This document shows positions 45,391-54,776 of a stretch of 64,000 nucleotides of DNA, piece by piece. Origin of the DNA: Aquimarina latercula DSM 2041 (GTDB lineage Bacteria > Bacteroidota > Bacteroidia > Flavobacteriales > Flavobacteriaceae). Numbering within the stretch: position 1 is the stretch's first letter; each line of letters opens with the position of its first letter. The stretch covers positions 124,001 through 188,000 of the forward strand of contig NZ_AUMK01000011.1 of the NCBI RefSeq assembly GCF_000430645.1, read 5' to 3'. A model generated the notes under the pieces. That model made no database searches. It worked only from the letters and a program-made list of their open reading frames with translations, and was not told the DNA's origin. Both the position numbers and the translations under genes were made by a program.

Positions 45391-45411
45391 AGGGATTTTT
45401 CCCTTTTTTTT
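45391..45411 (+). terminator. Terminator after the DUF2807 gene
   Basis: AGGGA and TCCCT form a short stem with a T loop, followed by eight T. It lies about 34 bp after the stop. The rest of the 306-base gap up to 45664 is AT-rich and holds no visible gene or strong promoter; TAAATTTA near 45617 is a poor -7 candidate for the PAS gene. Confidence 0.55.
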
Positions 45412-45664
45412 AAATATGGTTTTGTTAGTTTTTTCATACTCTATTTGTTTTTTTATTATAATCAATTGATAATGTTTTTTAATACAAATGATTGTTAATG
45501 AGTAGTTTGTGTTTTTGTATTAAAAGTAAAACACTCATTTTTGCGTGTAATTTTATTGTGGTTTAAACTTTTAAAATAAAAGGTTTTTCTGTAATAAAAA
45601 GTTAATGATATTGCGTAAATTTAAGTACCCCGCTGATCAAACATTTTAATCTTAACAAAATTGT

Positions 45665-48340
45665 ATGGCCTATAGCGAGGAAACTACGTCTAGAGATTTT
45701 ATTCCCCTAAATGAAAATTTTTTAAAAGAAAAACTCTATCAACTTATTAAGAAGGAAGATAAGATTTTTGACTTTATTCAAGATTCAGTATGGGATGGTC
45801 TCTGGTTTTGGGATTTAAAAAAGCCTAAAAATGAATGGGTTAATAAAAATTTTTGGGATACATTGGGATATAATCCAAAGCAGATGCCTGATAAAATATC
45901 CTCTTGGCGGGATGTTATAAAAGATGAAGATCTAAAAAAAATTTCAGATAACCTTGAAAACTATTCTTATCACCTTTCTGATTCCTACGAACAGGTTCTT
46001 CGTTATACGCATAAATTAGGGCATATCGTTTGGCTACAATTTAATGGTTTAATAATAAAAGATGATGACGGAAAACCAACTCAAATGTTGGGAATCCATA
46101 CAGACCTAAGTAAATTAAAAAGAACTGAAGAAAAATTACAAGAATTAGTCGAAAAATATGAGGATGTTCTTGAAGGTCCAAATCAAGGTTCTTGGGAATG
46201 GAATTTAAGGACAGGAGAGGTGTTGTTTGATGAACAATGGGCTAATATTATTGGATATTCACTTGCAGAATTACAGCCTATTTCTCTAGATACTTGGGTT
46301 AGTTTTATGCATCCTTCGGATCATATTAAGACAACTAAAATATTGCAGGAACATTATGAAAAAAGAATACCGTATTATGAATGTGAGATTCGACTAAAAC
46401 ATAAAAATGGAGAATGGATATGGGCTTTGGTTAAAGGTAAAATAATTAGCTGGGATAAAGAGGATAATCCAGAATGGTTGGTAGGGTCTCAGGTCGATAT
46501 TACTGATAATAAAAAAGCATTAGAAAAAAATAGATTGTTTGTAAGTCAAGCCCCAAGTGCAATGGCAATGTTTGATACAAATATGAGGTACTTGGCGGCA
46601 TCTAGAAGATGGTTTGAAGATTATAATATTGTAGGTCAAAATATAATTGGAAAAACTCAGTATGAAGTTTTTCCAGAAATGGAAGAAAAATGGAACGAAT
46701 ATTACAAAGAATGTCTCACTGGAAATGTTCTTAGAAAAGAAGAGGATTGTCTTAAAGGTAAAGAGGGATGTTTACAATGGATTTCCTGGGAACTCAGGCC
46801 TTGGTATAATAGAGAAGGAAAAATTGCTGGAGTTTTAATGCATACTTCTGACATTTCTAAACTAAAAAAAGCAGAAGCCATTAATGAAGAACGTAAAGTT
46901 TTTTTAGAAGCAATTTTAGACAGTGTTAACGTAGGAATAGTATCCTGTGATCAAAACGGTAAATTGACTTTATTCAATAATGCGACGAAAAAATGGCATG
47001 GTTTACCAGTACGATCTATTCCAATTACAGAATTATCTCAACACTATGGTCTTTATAAGAGAGATGGCGTAACACCATTAAAAGAAGAAGAAATACCACT
47101 ATTAAAAGCTTTAAAAGGAGAAGAGGTAAAAGATCAAGAGTTAACTATAATCCCTAAAATTGGTCCTATAAGAAAAGTAGTAACTAATGGTTCTCAGTTA
47201 ATAGGAGCAGATGGAGAAATAAAAGGTGCGGTTGTGGCTATGCATGACGTTACTGAAAGAAAAATGGCTGAAGATAAACTTAAAGTGAGTGAAGAAGCAT
47301 TTAGAGGAAATTTTGAAAATGCAGCTATAGGAATGGCTATCATTGGCTTAGACGGAAGATGGATCGAAGTGAATAATGCAGTTTGCAATATGATTGGGTA
47401 TTCTAAAGAAAAACTTACTAAGATGACTTTTCAGGATATTACCCATCCTGATGATCTAAAAAAAGATCTAGGATTATTGAATAAACTTTTAAAAGATGAA
47501 ATACCGTATTATCATTTAGAAAAAAGATATATTCATAAGAACGGTCAGGAAGTCTATACGTTGTTATCAGTCTCTTTGGTGAAGGATAAAAATCAAAAAC
47601 CACTTTATTTCATTTCTCAAATAACGGATACTACTCAGAATATAAATACTAGGAGGAAATTACATAAGGCCCTTGCAAAATTAGAAGGAGTTTTAGAGTC
47701 GAGTACTAGAGTTGCTATTATTGGTACAAATACATCAGGTATCATTAACATATTTAATAAAGGAGCAGAAAACTTATTGGGATATTCTAGAGATGAACTT
47801 TTATTGAAAGAAAGTCCAATTATTATTCATCTAAAAGATGAGATAAAGATGGCTGAAATTGAGTTGTCAACAGAGTTAGGGGAGTATAAAGAAGGGTTTA
47901 AGGTTTTTATTGAATTAGCAAATAAAGAAAAATACTATACGAGAGAATGGACACTTGTAAGAAAAGATGGAACTCAATTCCCAGTGCAACTTACGATTAC
48001 AGCAATAAAAGAAAAAGGAAATATAATAGGTTATTTAGGTGTTGCAACCGATATTAGTGATATAAAAAAAGCAAAGAGAGAGCTTAAGTCAATTTTAAAA
48101 GTAACCGAAAATCAAAACACACGTTTAAAAGACTTTGCTCATATTGTATCTCATAAATTACAATTACATTCAAGTAATTTAGAAAGACTCTTAGAGAAAT
48201 TTTTTCAAGAAAATCCTGAAGCAAAAGAATCTGAAGTCATTAAGATGTTTAAAATTACATCATCTAAGCTTTCAGATACTATCAAGGATTTAAATGATGT
48301 AGTCAAAATCAATAATTCCATTAATACCAATTTAGATTAA
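45665..48340 (+). CDS. Multi-PAS signalling protein with His phospho-acceptor helix but no ATPase domain
   Basis: An 891-residue cytoplasmic protein with about six PAS/PAC modules (approximate residues 40-150, 165-285, 292-405, 415-525, 530-650, 665-795), recognisable by GLWFWDL, GSWEWNLRTGEV and repeated KRxxHKNG and GxxxDITD-type endings. A dimerisation helix follows with H830 in the AHIVSHK motif, as in PAS histidine kinases, but the protein ends about 60 residues later with no HATPase domain. The neighbouring paralog (48494-51199) retains it. No frame-shifted ATPase remains downstream. It may be phosphorylated by, or dimerise with, the paralog (inference). Confidence 0.85.
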   Translation: MAYSEETTSRDFIPLNENFLKEKLYQLIKKEDKIFDFIQDSVWDGLWFWDLKKPKNEWVNKNFWDTLGYNPKQMPDKISSWRDVIKDEDLKKISDNLENYSYHLSDSYEQVLRYTHKLGHIVWLQFNGLIIKDDDGKPTQMLGIHTDLSKLKRTEEKLQELVEKYEDVLEGPNQGSWEWNLRTGEVLFDEQWANIIGYSLAELQPISLDTWVSFMHPSDHIKTTKILQEHYEKRIPYYECEIRLKHKNGEWIWALVKGKIISWDKEDNPEWLVGSQVDITDNKKALEKNRLFVSQAPSAMAMFDTNMRYLAASRRWFEDYNIVGQNIIGKTQYEVFPEMEEKWNEYYKECLTGNVLRKEEDCLKGKEGCLQWISWELRPWYNREGKIAGVLMHTSDISKLKKAEAINEERKVFLEAILDSVNVGIVSCDQNGKLTLFNNATKKWHGLPVRSIPITELSQHYGLYKRDGVTPLKEEEIPLLKALKGEEVKDQELTIIPKIGPIRKVVTNGSQLIGADGEIKGAVVAMHDVTERKMAEDKLKVSEEAFRGNFENAAIGMAIIGLDGRWIEVNNAVCNMIGYSKEKLTKMTFQDITHPDDLKKDLGLLNKLLKDEIPYYHLEKRYIHKNGQEVYTLLSVSLVKDKNQKPLYFISQITDTTQNINTRRKLHKALAKLEGVLESSTRVAIIGTNTSGIINIFNKGAENLLGYSRDELLLKESPIIIHLKDEIKMAEIELSTELGEYKEGFKVFIELANKEKYYTREWTLVRKDGTQFPVQLTITAIKEKGNIIGYLGVATDISDIKKAKRELKSILKVTENQNTRLKDFAHIVSHKLQLHSSNLERLLEKFFQENPEAKESEVIKMFKITSSKLSDTIKDLNDVVKINNSINTNLD

Positions 48341-48493
48341 CTTTTAAAAGTTTTAGTTTATACGGGATAATCTAAAGATGTATTTATAAAGTTGAGGCCA
48401 TAATATTATTGAGGTTTATTAACATATTTTTTAAGGGAATTTTCCTTAATTTTAAGTAAATTCCTACTTACATACCCTTTCTGTTATAATAAA

Positions 48494-51199
48494 ATGAATA
48501 AGACAATGAAACTTGAAAAAAAGATAGATATAGATCCAATTTTGGATAACGGGGAACACTATTTGCAAAAAGAATTATACGATCTAGTCAAAAAAGAAAG
48601 TACAATATTCGATTTTTTACAAGTCGGAGCGCTGGATGGGTTATGGTTTTGGGATCTATTAGACCCAGAAAACGTATGGATGAACTCCAGTTATTGGACT
48701 ACATTTGGATATGATCCCAAGAAAATGCCTCATAAAGTAGATTCTTGGCAGGATATTGTATTTAAAGAAGATTTAAAAAATATATATGCCAATTTTGCAA
48801 GCCATGCAGAAGATCCTACCTACCCTTATGATCAGATAGTTAGATTCAGACACAAATTAGGGCATACTGTGTGGGTTCGGTGTAGAGGTATGATGTTACG
48901 GGATAAGAAAGGGAAGCCTGTTAAGATGTTAGGAGCGCATACTGATATTACAGATATTAAAATAAAAGAAGAAGAACTTAAACTTCAATCAGCTTTTTTC
49001 GAACATATAATCGATGGTACAGGTCTAGGGACTTGGAAATGGAATGCGCAAACAGGAGAAACAATTTTTGATGAAAGATGGGCAGAAATTATTGGATACT
49101 CTCTTTCGGAACTAGAACCAATTTCTATCAATACTTGGTTTGAATATGCACACCCTGAAGATGTTGAGAAATCTAATTTATGTTTAAAAGAACATTTTGA
49201 AGGTAAAACATCCATTTATGAATGTGAAGTCAGGATGAAACATAAAAATGGAGAGTATGTATGGGTGTTGACCAAAGGTAAAGTGGTGAGTTGGTATGAT
49301 CAAGGAAACCCTGAATGGATGATAGGATCTCACCAAGAAATTACTGACAGAAAAAAAGCATATGAGGAAAATCGTCTTTTTATAGAGCAAGCACCAACAG
49401 CAATTGCCATGTTTGATACTAATATGCGGTATTTGGCAACTTCATTGAAGTGGATTGAAGATTATAATATTCAAGATAAAAATATAATTGGAAAATCACA
49501 TTATGAAGTGTTTCCTGAAATAGGCGATAGATGGAAAGCTGATTATCAAGAATGTTTGACAGGAAAAATATTAAAGAGCGATGAAGATCGTTTCGAAAGA
49601 TTGGATGGATCCATCCAATGGATTACTTGGGAACTTCGACCTTGGTACATTAATGATGAAGAAATTGGTGGAATTTTAATGTATACAGCGGATATTACTA
49701 GAATGAAATTGATAGAATCCGAGTTACGTAAAAGTAAAGAGGATCTTCAGAAGCAAATGTTTCATTTTGAACATGTTATTGAGGGTACGGGTTTGGGAAC
49801 GTGGCAGTGGAATGTGAAAACAGGTGAAACAATTCTCAATGAACGTTGGGCAGAAATGATTGGATACTCACTTTCAGAATTAGAACCAATTTCTTTAAGT
49901 ACTTGGTTAAAACATTCAACTAAAGAAGATCAAGATAGATCAAATAAACTTTTAAAAGATCATTTTCTAAAAAAAACACCTTTTTATGAGTGTGAGTTTA
50001 AAATGAAACATAAAAATGGAGAATGGATTTGGGTGCTAGATAAAGGTAAAGTTGTAAGTTGGGATTCTGATGGAAATCCGGAGTGGATGGTTGGATCACA
50101 TCAGGAAATAACTGAAAAGAAAAAAGATTTTGAACGTAATAGACTTTTTATAGAGCAAACACCCAGTGCAATTGCAATGCTAGATTATAAAATGAATTAT
50201 TTAGCAGCTTCTCAAAAATGGCTAGAAGTGTATGAAATAGAAGATATTGAAATTATTGGTAAATCATATTATGAGATTTTTTCTAAAATCAGTGAAGCAA
50301 GGAAAACAAATATTGTTAACTGTTTAAAAGGAAATGTTGTTAAAAACTATGAAGAGAAGATAGAAACTAAAAGTGGCAAATTTAAGTGGTTATCTTGGGA
50401 ATTACGCCCTTGGTATTCTAATGAGAATGAGATAGGCGGTTTGTTAATTCATGTTTCTGATATTACTAGAATAAAAAAAGAGGAAGAACTAAAATCTTTA
50501 TTAAAAGTAGCCGAAGATCAGAACAGAAGGCTAAAAAACTTTGCTCATATTGTTTCTCACAATCTTAAATCTCATTCTGGAAATTTCGAAATGTTGTTGG
50601 ACTTATTTTTACAGGAAAACCCAGAAATAGAAGACAATGAAATTATTAAACTTTTTAAAACTGCTTCAAGTAATCTTTCTGATACTATTGCTCATTTAAA
50701 TGAGGTTGTCTTAATTAATACTTCTTTAGATAAAAGTTTGGTGCCAATACAGCTTAAAGATGTTGTTGACGAAGTGGTAAGAGGTATTGCTGCTATAGCA
50801 TTAGAGTCCAAAGTGGAAATTAATAATTTAGTTGATGATGATATTGATGTATTAGCTATTCCGGCTTATTTAGATAGTATATTGCTCAACTTTATTACAA
50901 ATGGTATTAAATATAGATCAAGGGAACGAAAAAGTCATATAACCCTCAGTACAGTTAAAAACAGGAAGTATGTAGTTTTATCTATAGAGGATAATGGATT
51001 AGGAATCGATTTGGTTAAGCATCGATCTAAGCTGTTTGGAATGTATAAAACCTTTCATCCTAATATTAAAAACTCAAGAGGGATAGGATTGTTTATTACT
51101 AAAAATCAAGTAGAAGCAATTGGAGGAAAGATAGAAGTAATTAGTACGGTTAATCAAGGAACAACTTTTAAAATTTATATGAAATATGAGAAGAATTGA
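48494..51199 (+). CDS. Multi-PAS sensor histidine kinase
   Basis: A 901-residue cytoplasmic kinase. Five PAS modules cover about residues 40-660, with the second and fourth close internal copies (both carry GTGLGTW and GETI). H689 in FAHIVSHN is the phospho-acceptor. The ATP-binding part is complete: an N box in ILLNFITNGIKY, SIEDNGLGID, and GIGLFITKNQVEAIGGKI. There is no membrane helix, so it senses a cytoplasmic cue such as redox state, light or a ligand. It overlaps the response regulator gene by 14 bp, which is thus its likely partner. It is a paralog of the preceding gene. Confidence 0.92.
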   Translation: MNKTMKLEKKIDIDPILDNGEHYLQKELYDLVKKESTIFDFLQVGALDGLWFWDLLDPENVWMNSSYWTTFGYDPKKMPHKVDSWQDIVFKEDLKNIYANFASHAEDPTYPYDQIVRFRHKLGHTVWVRCRGMMLRDKKGKPVKMLGAHTDITDIKIKEEELKLQSAFFEHIIDGTGLGTWKWNAQTGETIFDERWAEIIGYSLSELEPISINTWFEYAHPEDVEKSNLCLKEHFEGKTSIYECEVRMKHKNGEYVWVLTKGKVVSWYDQGNPEWMIGSHQEITDRKKAYEENRLFIEQAPTAIAMFDTNMRYLATSLKWIEDYNIQDKNIIGKSHYEVFPEIGDRWKADYQECLTGKILKSDEDRFERLDGSIQWITWELRPWYINDEEIGGILMYTADITRMKLIESELRKSKEDLQKQMFHFEHVIEGTGLGTWQWNVKTGETILNERWAEMIGYSLSELEPISLSTWLKHSTKEDQDRSNKLLKDHFLKKTPFYECEFKMKHKNGEWIWVLDKGKVVSWDSDGNPEWMVGSHQEITEKKKDFERNRLFIEQTPSAIAMLDYKMNYLAASQKWLEVYEIEDIEIIGKSYYEIFSKISEARKTNIVNCLKGNVVKNYEEKIETKSGKFKWLSWELRPWYSNENEIGGLLIHVSDITRIKKEEELKSLLKVAEDQNRRLKNFAHIVSHNLKSHSGNFEMLLDLFLQENPEIEDNEIIKLFKTASSNLSDTIAHLNEVVLINTSLDKSLVPIQLKDVVDEVVRGIAAIALESKVEINNLVDDDIDVLAIPAYLDSILLNFITNGIKYRSRERKSHITLSTVKNRKYVVLSIEDNGLGIDLVKHRSKLFGMYKTFHPNIKNSRGIGLFITKNQVEAIGGKIEVISTVNQGTTFKIYMKYEKN

Positions 51200-51590
51200 T
51201 ATTGCTTGTGTTATAGACGACGACCCTATTTTTGTTTTTGGGATTAAAAAGGTTATGCAACTCATTGACTTTTGTGAAGGAATATTGGTTTTTAAAAATG
51301 GCCAAGAGGCATTAAATAATTTAAGAGCGATTATTTCGGCAAAGGAAAAGCTACCAGATATTATTTTGTTGGATTTAAATATGCCAGTATTGGATGGATG
51401 GCAATTTTTGGATGAGTTCATTAAGATACCTTGCGAGAAAGAAATACTTATCTATGTTGTTTCTTCATCAGTTGATCCAGAGGATGTTCTTAAAGCTACA
51501 TCTTACGAAGGAGTAAGTGATTATATAGTAAAACCTATATCAGTTGCAAAATTGAAGGAGGTTTTGAATGATTTTGAAAGTGCTTTTTAA
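51186..51590 (+). CDS. Single-domain response regulator (REC)
   Basis: A 134-residue receiver domain without an output domain. The acidic pocket is V-I-D-D-D-P at residues 8-13, the phospho-acceptor is D63 in ILLDLNMP, and the switch Ser and Lys are in VVSSSVDPED and YIVKPIS. It starts within the last 14 bp of the histidine kinase, so the two are a two-component pair. Output must come through another protein, as for CheY-like or Rcp1-like regulators. Confidence 0.92.
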   Translation: MRRIDIACVIDDDPIFVFGIKKVMQLIDFCEGILVFKNGQEALNNLRAIISAKEKLPDIILLDLNMPVLDGWQFLDEFIKIPCEKEILIYVVSSSVDPEDVLKATSYEGVSDYIVKPISVAKLKEVLNDFESAF

Positions 51591-51605
51591 TACTATTATT
51601 AAAAA
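51584..51605. terminator. Shared AT-rich terminator hairpin between REC and gldA
   Basis: TTTTTAAT and ATTAAAAA form an 8-bp stem with a 6-nt loop, overlapping the receiver stop codon and lying between convergent genes. It contains runs of T on both strands and may serve both directions, but the stem is purely A-T. Confidence 0.4.
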
Positions 51606-51608
51606 ATA

Positions 51609-52502
51609 CTATTTAGTTAATTCTCTAAATAGACTTTCTAAATCTTTATTTTTTCTTGAAAGTTGAAGAATTTTTAATTCATTATCATGAGCAAAATCAA
51701 AAACTGCTGATCTCATATCTGTGGTAGTGTCAAATGTAAGTTGATATACAAATCCATGGATGTTTTGTACATCTTTTATATGTTCAAATTTTAATAAAAA
51801 AGCTTCTTCTACTCTATAATCAAATTCAACTTCTATGAGTTGATCCATTTGATCAGTCATTTCATTTAAGTTTTTATCAGCGACAACTTCACCTTGATTA
51901 ATTATAATCACTCTGTCGCACATTGCTTCCACCTCCTGCATAATGTGTGTAGATAAAAAAACTGTTTTTTCCTTGCCGACTGACTTAATAAGTTCTCTGA
52001 TCTCTACTAACTGATTGGGGTCAAGACCTGTTGTTGGTTCGTCTAGTATTAAAACTTTTGGATCATGTAGCAAAGCACATGCTAGCCCTACACGTTGTCG
52101 ATATCCTTTAGATAATTGACTGATTTTTTTATTTGACTCTGGTAGTAGACCAGTTAATGTAATTACTTCTTCTATTCTAGATTTTGGGATTTTATACACC
52201 TGTGCATTGAATAATAAATATTCTCTAACGTACATTTCCAAATACAAAGGATTGTGTTCAGGAAGATATCCAACACTTTTTTGTACTTCTATGGGCTGCG
52301 TATGTATATCAAAACCATTGACTAAAGCTTCTCCTTCAGTTGGGTCTAGATAGGTAGTTAGGATTTTCATCATCGTAGACTTTCCAGCACCATTAGGTCC
52401 TAAAAAACCAACAATTTCTCCCTGACTTACTTTAAAAGAAACTTCTTTTAAAGCATTTTGATTATCATATATTTTCGTAATATTTGAAACTGAAATTGAC
52501 AT
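51609..52502 (-). CDS. gldA: Gliding-motility ABC transporter ATP-binding protein
   Basis: The ATG at 52502 was preferred to a GTG two codons upstream. The ~297-residue protein is an ABC ATPase: Walker A GPNGAGKS, the signature LSKGYRQRVGLA, Walker B VLILDEPTTGLDP and the H-loop STHIMQE. The sequence is that of GldA of Flavobacteriia, part of the GldA/GldF/GldG exporter needed for gliding in some species. gldF and gldG are not in this window. Confidence 0.9.
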   Translation of the reverse strand: MSISVSNITKIYDNQNALKEVSFKVSQGEIVGFLGPNGAGKSTMMKILTTYLDPTEGEALVNGFDIHTQPIEVQKSVGYLPEHNPLYLEMYVREYLLFNAQVYKIPKSRIEEVITLTGLLPESNKKISQLSKGYRQRVGLACALLHDPKVLILDEPTTGLDPNQLVEIRELIKSVGKEKTVFLSTHIMQEVEAMCDRVIIINQGEVVADKNLNEMTDQMDQLIEVEFDYRVEEAFLLKFEHIKDVQNIHGFVYQLTFDTTTDMRSAVFDFAHDNELKILQLSRKNKDLESLFRELTK

Positions 52503-52531
52503 AAACACATATTATAACTACCCGTTATGTT

Positions 52532-52539
52532 CAAAAGTA
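52532..52539 (-). promoter_or_regulatory. Candidate gldA -7 element
   Basis: On the minus strand TACTTTTG matches TAnnTTTG 30 bp before the gldA ATG. A -33 TTG is found only at a longer than usual distance. Confidence 0.4.
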
Positions 52540-52667
52540 CATAAAACGATATTTATTGTATCGATAACCAATAAAAAATTAAAAAACTGATCATAACATT
52601 TAGATAATATTTAGGTAAACATATGTTGGATCTGTTTTATTAACTTTAAAAATCAAAACCAATTTAT

Positions 52668-52790
52668 ATGTTAGTTAGTAGAATAAATAATAACATAGTT
52701 CGTTTTTTTACCAAGGTGATTTATAATATTCAAAAGGTAATTTTCTTTATTATATATCCATACATTAAGAAGAGCTTATTCAAGCATTAG
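52668..52790 (+). CDS. Tiny hydrophobic basic reading frame upstream of GH1
   Basis: A 40-residue frame rich in Ile, Phe, Lys and Tyr, with one amphipathic/hydrophobic stretch (VIFFIIYPYIKKS). It ends 31 bp before the glycosidase start. In AT-rich DNA a frame of this size can arise by chance, so the call is weak. The remaining sequence of this gap of about 320 bases (52503-52821) shows only the gldA promoter candidate. Confidence 0.25.
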   Translation: MLVSRINNNIVRFFTKVIYNIQKVIFFIIYPYIKKSLFKH

Positions 52791-52821
52791 TAACTATTCT
52801 TTCCTTGAGTTTTATTTATCA

Positions 52822-54135
52822 ATGAGTAATATTGACCATCTTATTTGGGGAGTCACAACTGCAGCAGCCCAAACTGAAGGTGGTTTTAATGCGGATGGTA
52901 GAGGCCTTTCTATATGGGATACGTTTACTAATAAACCAAAAAGTATTAAGGATAAATCAAATAACCAGGTTGCAACAAATTTTTACGAACGATATAGGGA
53001 AGATATTGATTTATCTGTTAAAATAGGGTTGAAAATATTTCGTTTTTCAATTTCTTGGTCAAGAGTTTTACCCAATGGATCAGGAGTAATTAATGAAAAA
53101 GGAATTGCATTCTATAATAAAGTAATTGATTATTGTATAGAAGTTGGTATAGAACCATGGATTACTACATATCATTGGGATTTACCTCAGAAATTACAAG
53201 ATAAAGGTGGTTGGAAAAACCGAGATATAATTACTGATTACGAAAATTATATTAAAGTACTTAAGCTTTATTTTGTCGACCGAGTAAAAAATTGGATACT
53301 TATTAATGAAGCGATTGTGTGTATTGGAGCAGGATATTTTCTAGGAATACACGCTCCTGGCAAGCGAGGGATTAAAAGTTTTAGTGCTAGTATTCATCAT
53401 ATTTTATTAGCTCAGGCCAGAGGTTATAGAGTTTTAAAAGGTAAGAAAGATATAAAAATTGGCACCGCTATTAGTTGCACAAAAATTGAATCGCATTCCA
53501 AAAGAAAAAAAGACCTAAGAGCAGCGAGTCGAATAGATGCATTAATGAATCGTTTATGTATTGAACCCTATATAGGTTTGGGGTACCCTGAGAATGAACT
53601 TCCTCTCGTAAAAAGAATTAAGCGGTTTGTACAACAGGGTGATATGGAAGAAATGAAAGTTGATTTTGATTTTTGGGGAATTCAGACGTACGCTCGAGAA
53701 GTGGTTAAAAGTGCGTGGTACATTCCTTATTTAGGTAGTATCCCTGTTAAACCAAGCAAAAGAAAAGCACCTGTTTCTATTATGGGATGGGAAACATATC
53801 CAGATGGGATTCAGTATTTTTTGGAAAGATTTTCGATATATGATTCAGAAAAACCATTGTGGCTTACAGAATGTGGAATGGCCTTATCAGAAAAAGAAGA
53901 TGATGCTAAACGGATAGAATACTACACACATATTATAGAGGGTATGAAAAAGGTTTCTGATCAAGAAATCAACTTAAAAGGGATATTACTTTGGACGCTT
54001 GTAGATAATTTTGAATGGGCCGAAGGATATATTCCAAAATTCGGAATAATTGGTATGGATAAAATTACACTCAATAGAAAAATGAAAAAAACAGCATTTT
54101 GGCTTAAAGATTATTTATCCAATCGTTCAGGTTAA
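52822..54135 (+). CDS. Glycoside hydrolase family 1 (beta-glucosidase-like)
   Basis: A 437-residue, cytoplasmic (no signal peptide) GH1 barrel. Landmarks: GVTTAAAQTEGG, FRFSISWSRVLP, TYHWDLPQKLQDKGGW, and the final WTLVDNFEWAEGY. The acid/base is E163 in INEA (usual form NEP) and the nucleophile E350 in TECG (usual form TENG); both carboxylates are kept, but the flanking P and N are replaced. Activity on beta-glucosides is likely; the substitutions may alter specificity. It ends 4 bp inside the convergent Lrp gene, giving overlapping stops. Confidence 0.88.
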   Translation: MSNIDHLIWGVTTAAAQTEGGFNADGRGLSIWDTFTNKPKSIKDKSNNQVATNFYERYREDIDLSVKIGLKIFRFSISWSRVLPNGSGVINEKGIAFYNKVIDYCIEVGIEPWITTYHWDLPQKLQDKGGWKNRDIITDYENYIKVLKLYFVDRVKNWILINEAIVCIGAGYFLGIHAPGKRGIKSFSASIHHILLAQARGYRVLKGKKDIKIGTAISCTKIESHSKRKKDLRAASRIDALMNRLCIEPYIGLGYPENELPLVKRIKRFVQQGDMEEMKVDFDFWGIQTYAREVVKSAWYIPYLGSIPVKPSKRKAPVSIMGWETYPDGIQYFLERFSIYDSEKPLWLTECGMALSEKEDDAKRIEYYTHIIEGMKKVSDQEINLKGILLWTLVDNFEWAEGYIPKFGIIGMDKITLNRKMKKTAFWLKDYLSNRSG

Positions 54136-54593
54136 ATATAGAATTCTGATGAATGTTTGATTTCTTTTAAAACAAATGTGCTATTTAAAACCCCAATATT
54201 TTCAATTTTAGAAAGTTTGGTCTTTACAAAATCATGGTATTCTTCTAAACTTTTAGTGTGGATTTTTAAGATAAAATCTACTTGCCCGGCCATATGGTAA
54301 CATTCTTGCACTTCTTCTAAATTTTGAATTTGTTCTTCGAATTTTTCAATAAATGCTTCATTGTGATATCTCATAGACACTTGACAAATAGTAGTTATAG
54401 ATCTGTCTATTAGTTTTTTATCTAATATAGCTACATACTTTTTTATAATCCCTTGTTTTTCTAGCCTTCTAACTCTTTCATAAACAGGAGATGGTGTTAA
54501 ATTAAGAATAGCAGCAATTTCTTTAGCCGTTTTTTTAGAATCTTTTTGAAGAATTCTAAGAATTGTGATGTCAGTTTGATCTAAATGGTCCAC
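54132..54593 (-). CDS. Lrp/AsnC family transcriptional regulator
   Basis: A 153-residue regulator with an N-terminal winged helix (about 5-55; LDQTDITILRILQKDSKK, TPSPVYERVRRLEKQGII) and a C-terminal RAM ligand-binding domain (about 65-145; ECYHMAGQVDFILKI). It binds DNA as a multimer and senses amino acids. It is divergent from the threonine catabolism pair tdh-kbl, with a 12-bp inverted repeat right before its own start, so control of tdh-kbl and itself is likely. Confidence 0.92.
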   Translation of the reverse strand: MDHLDQTDITILRILQKDSKKTAKEIAAILNLTPSPVYERVRRLEKQGIIKKYVAILDKKLIDRSITTICQVSMRYHNEAFIEKFEEQIQNLEEVQECYHMAGQVDFILKIHTKSLEEYHDFVKTKLSKIENIGVLNSTFVLKEIKHSSEFYI

Positions 54594-54607
54594 GTATGTT
54601 AATTAAA

Positions 54608-54649
54608 AATTACTTTAAAACAGAGAGTTACACATCCTTTAAAGTAATT
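54608..54649. promoter_or_regulatory. Perfect 12-bp inverted repeat between lrp-like gene and tdh
   Basis: AATTACTTTAAA (54608-54619) and TTTAAAGTAATT (54638-54649) are exact inverted copies separated by 18 bp, centred about 36 bp upstream of the regulator ATG. Centre-to-centre spacing of arms is 30 bp, about three helix turns. It is a good candidate operator for the Lrp-type protein. Confidence 0.55.
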
Positions 54650-54776
54650 AAAACGATATAATGCGCAATATAAAGGAATAATTACTTAAATATTGATATA
54701 TATCGGATATAAAAGTTGTATTTGCTACTTTAGTAAGTGAATATTGCTTGTTGTGTGTTAAAATTTTAAGAAGAAT

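Noticed and set aside
48341..48493. Frameshifted ATPase domain after the first PAS protein
   Set aside because: The 150-bp gap contains no GHKL motifs in any frame, so the missing domain is not a simple sequencing frameshift.
54132..54135. 4-bp overlap of GH1 and Lrp stop regions as an assembly error
   Set aside because: Convergent genes with overlapping ends are common in compact genomes and both proteins have complete C-termini.
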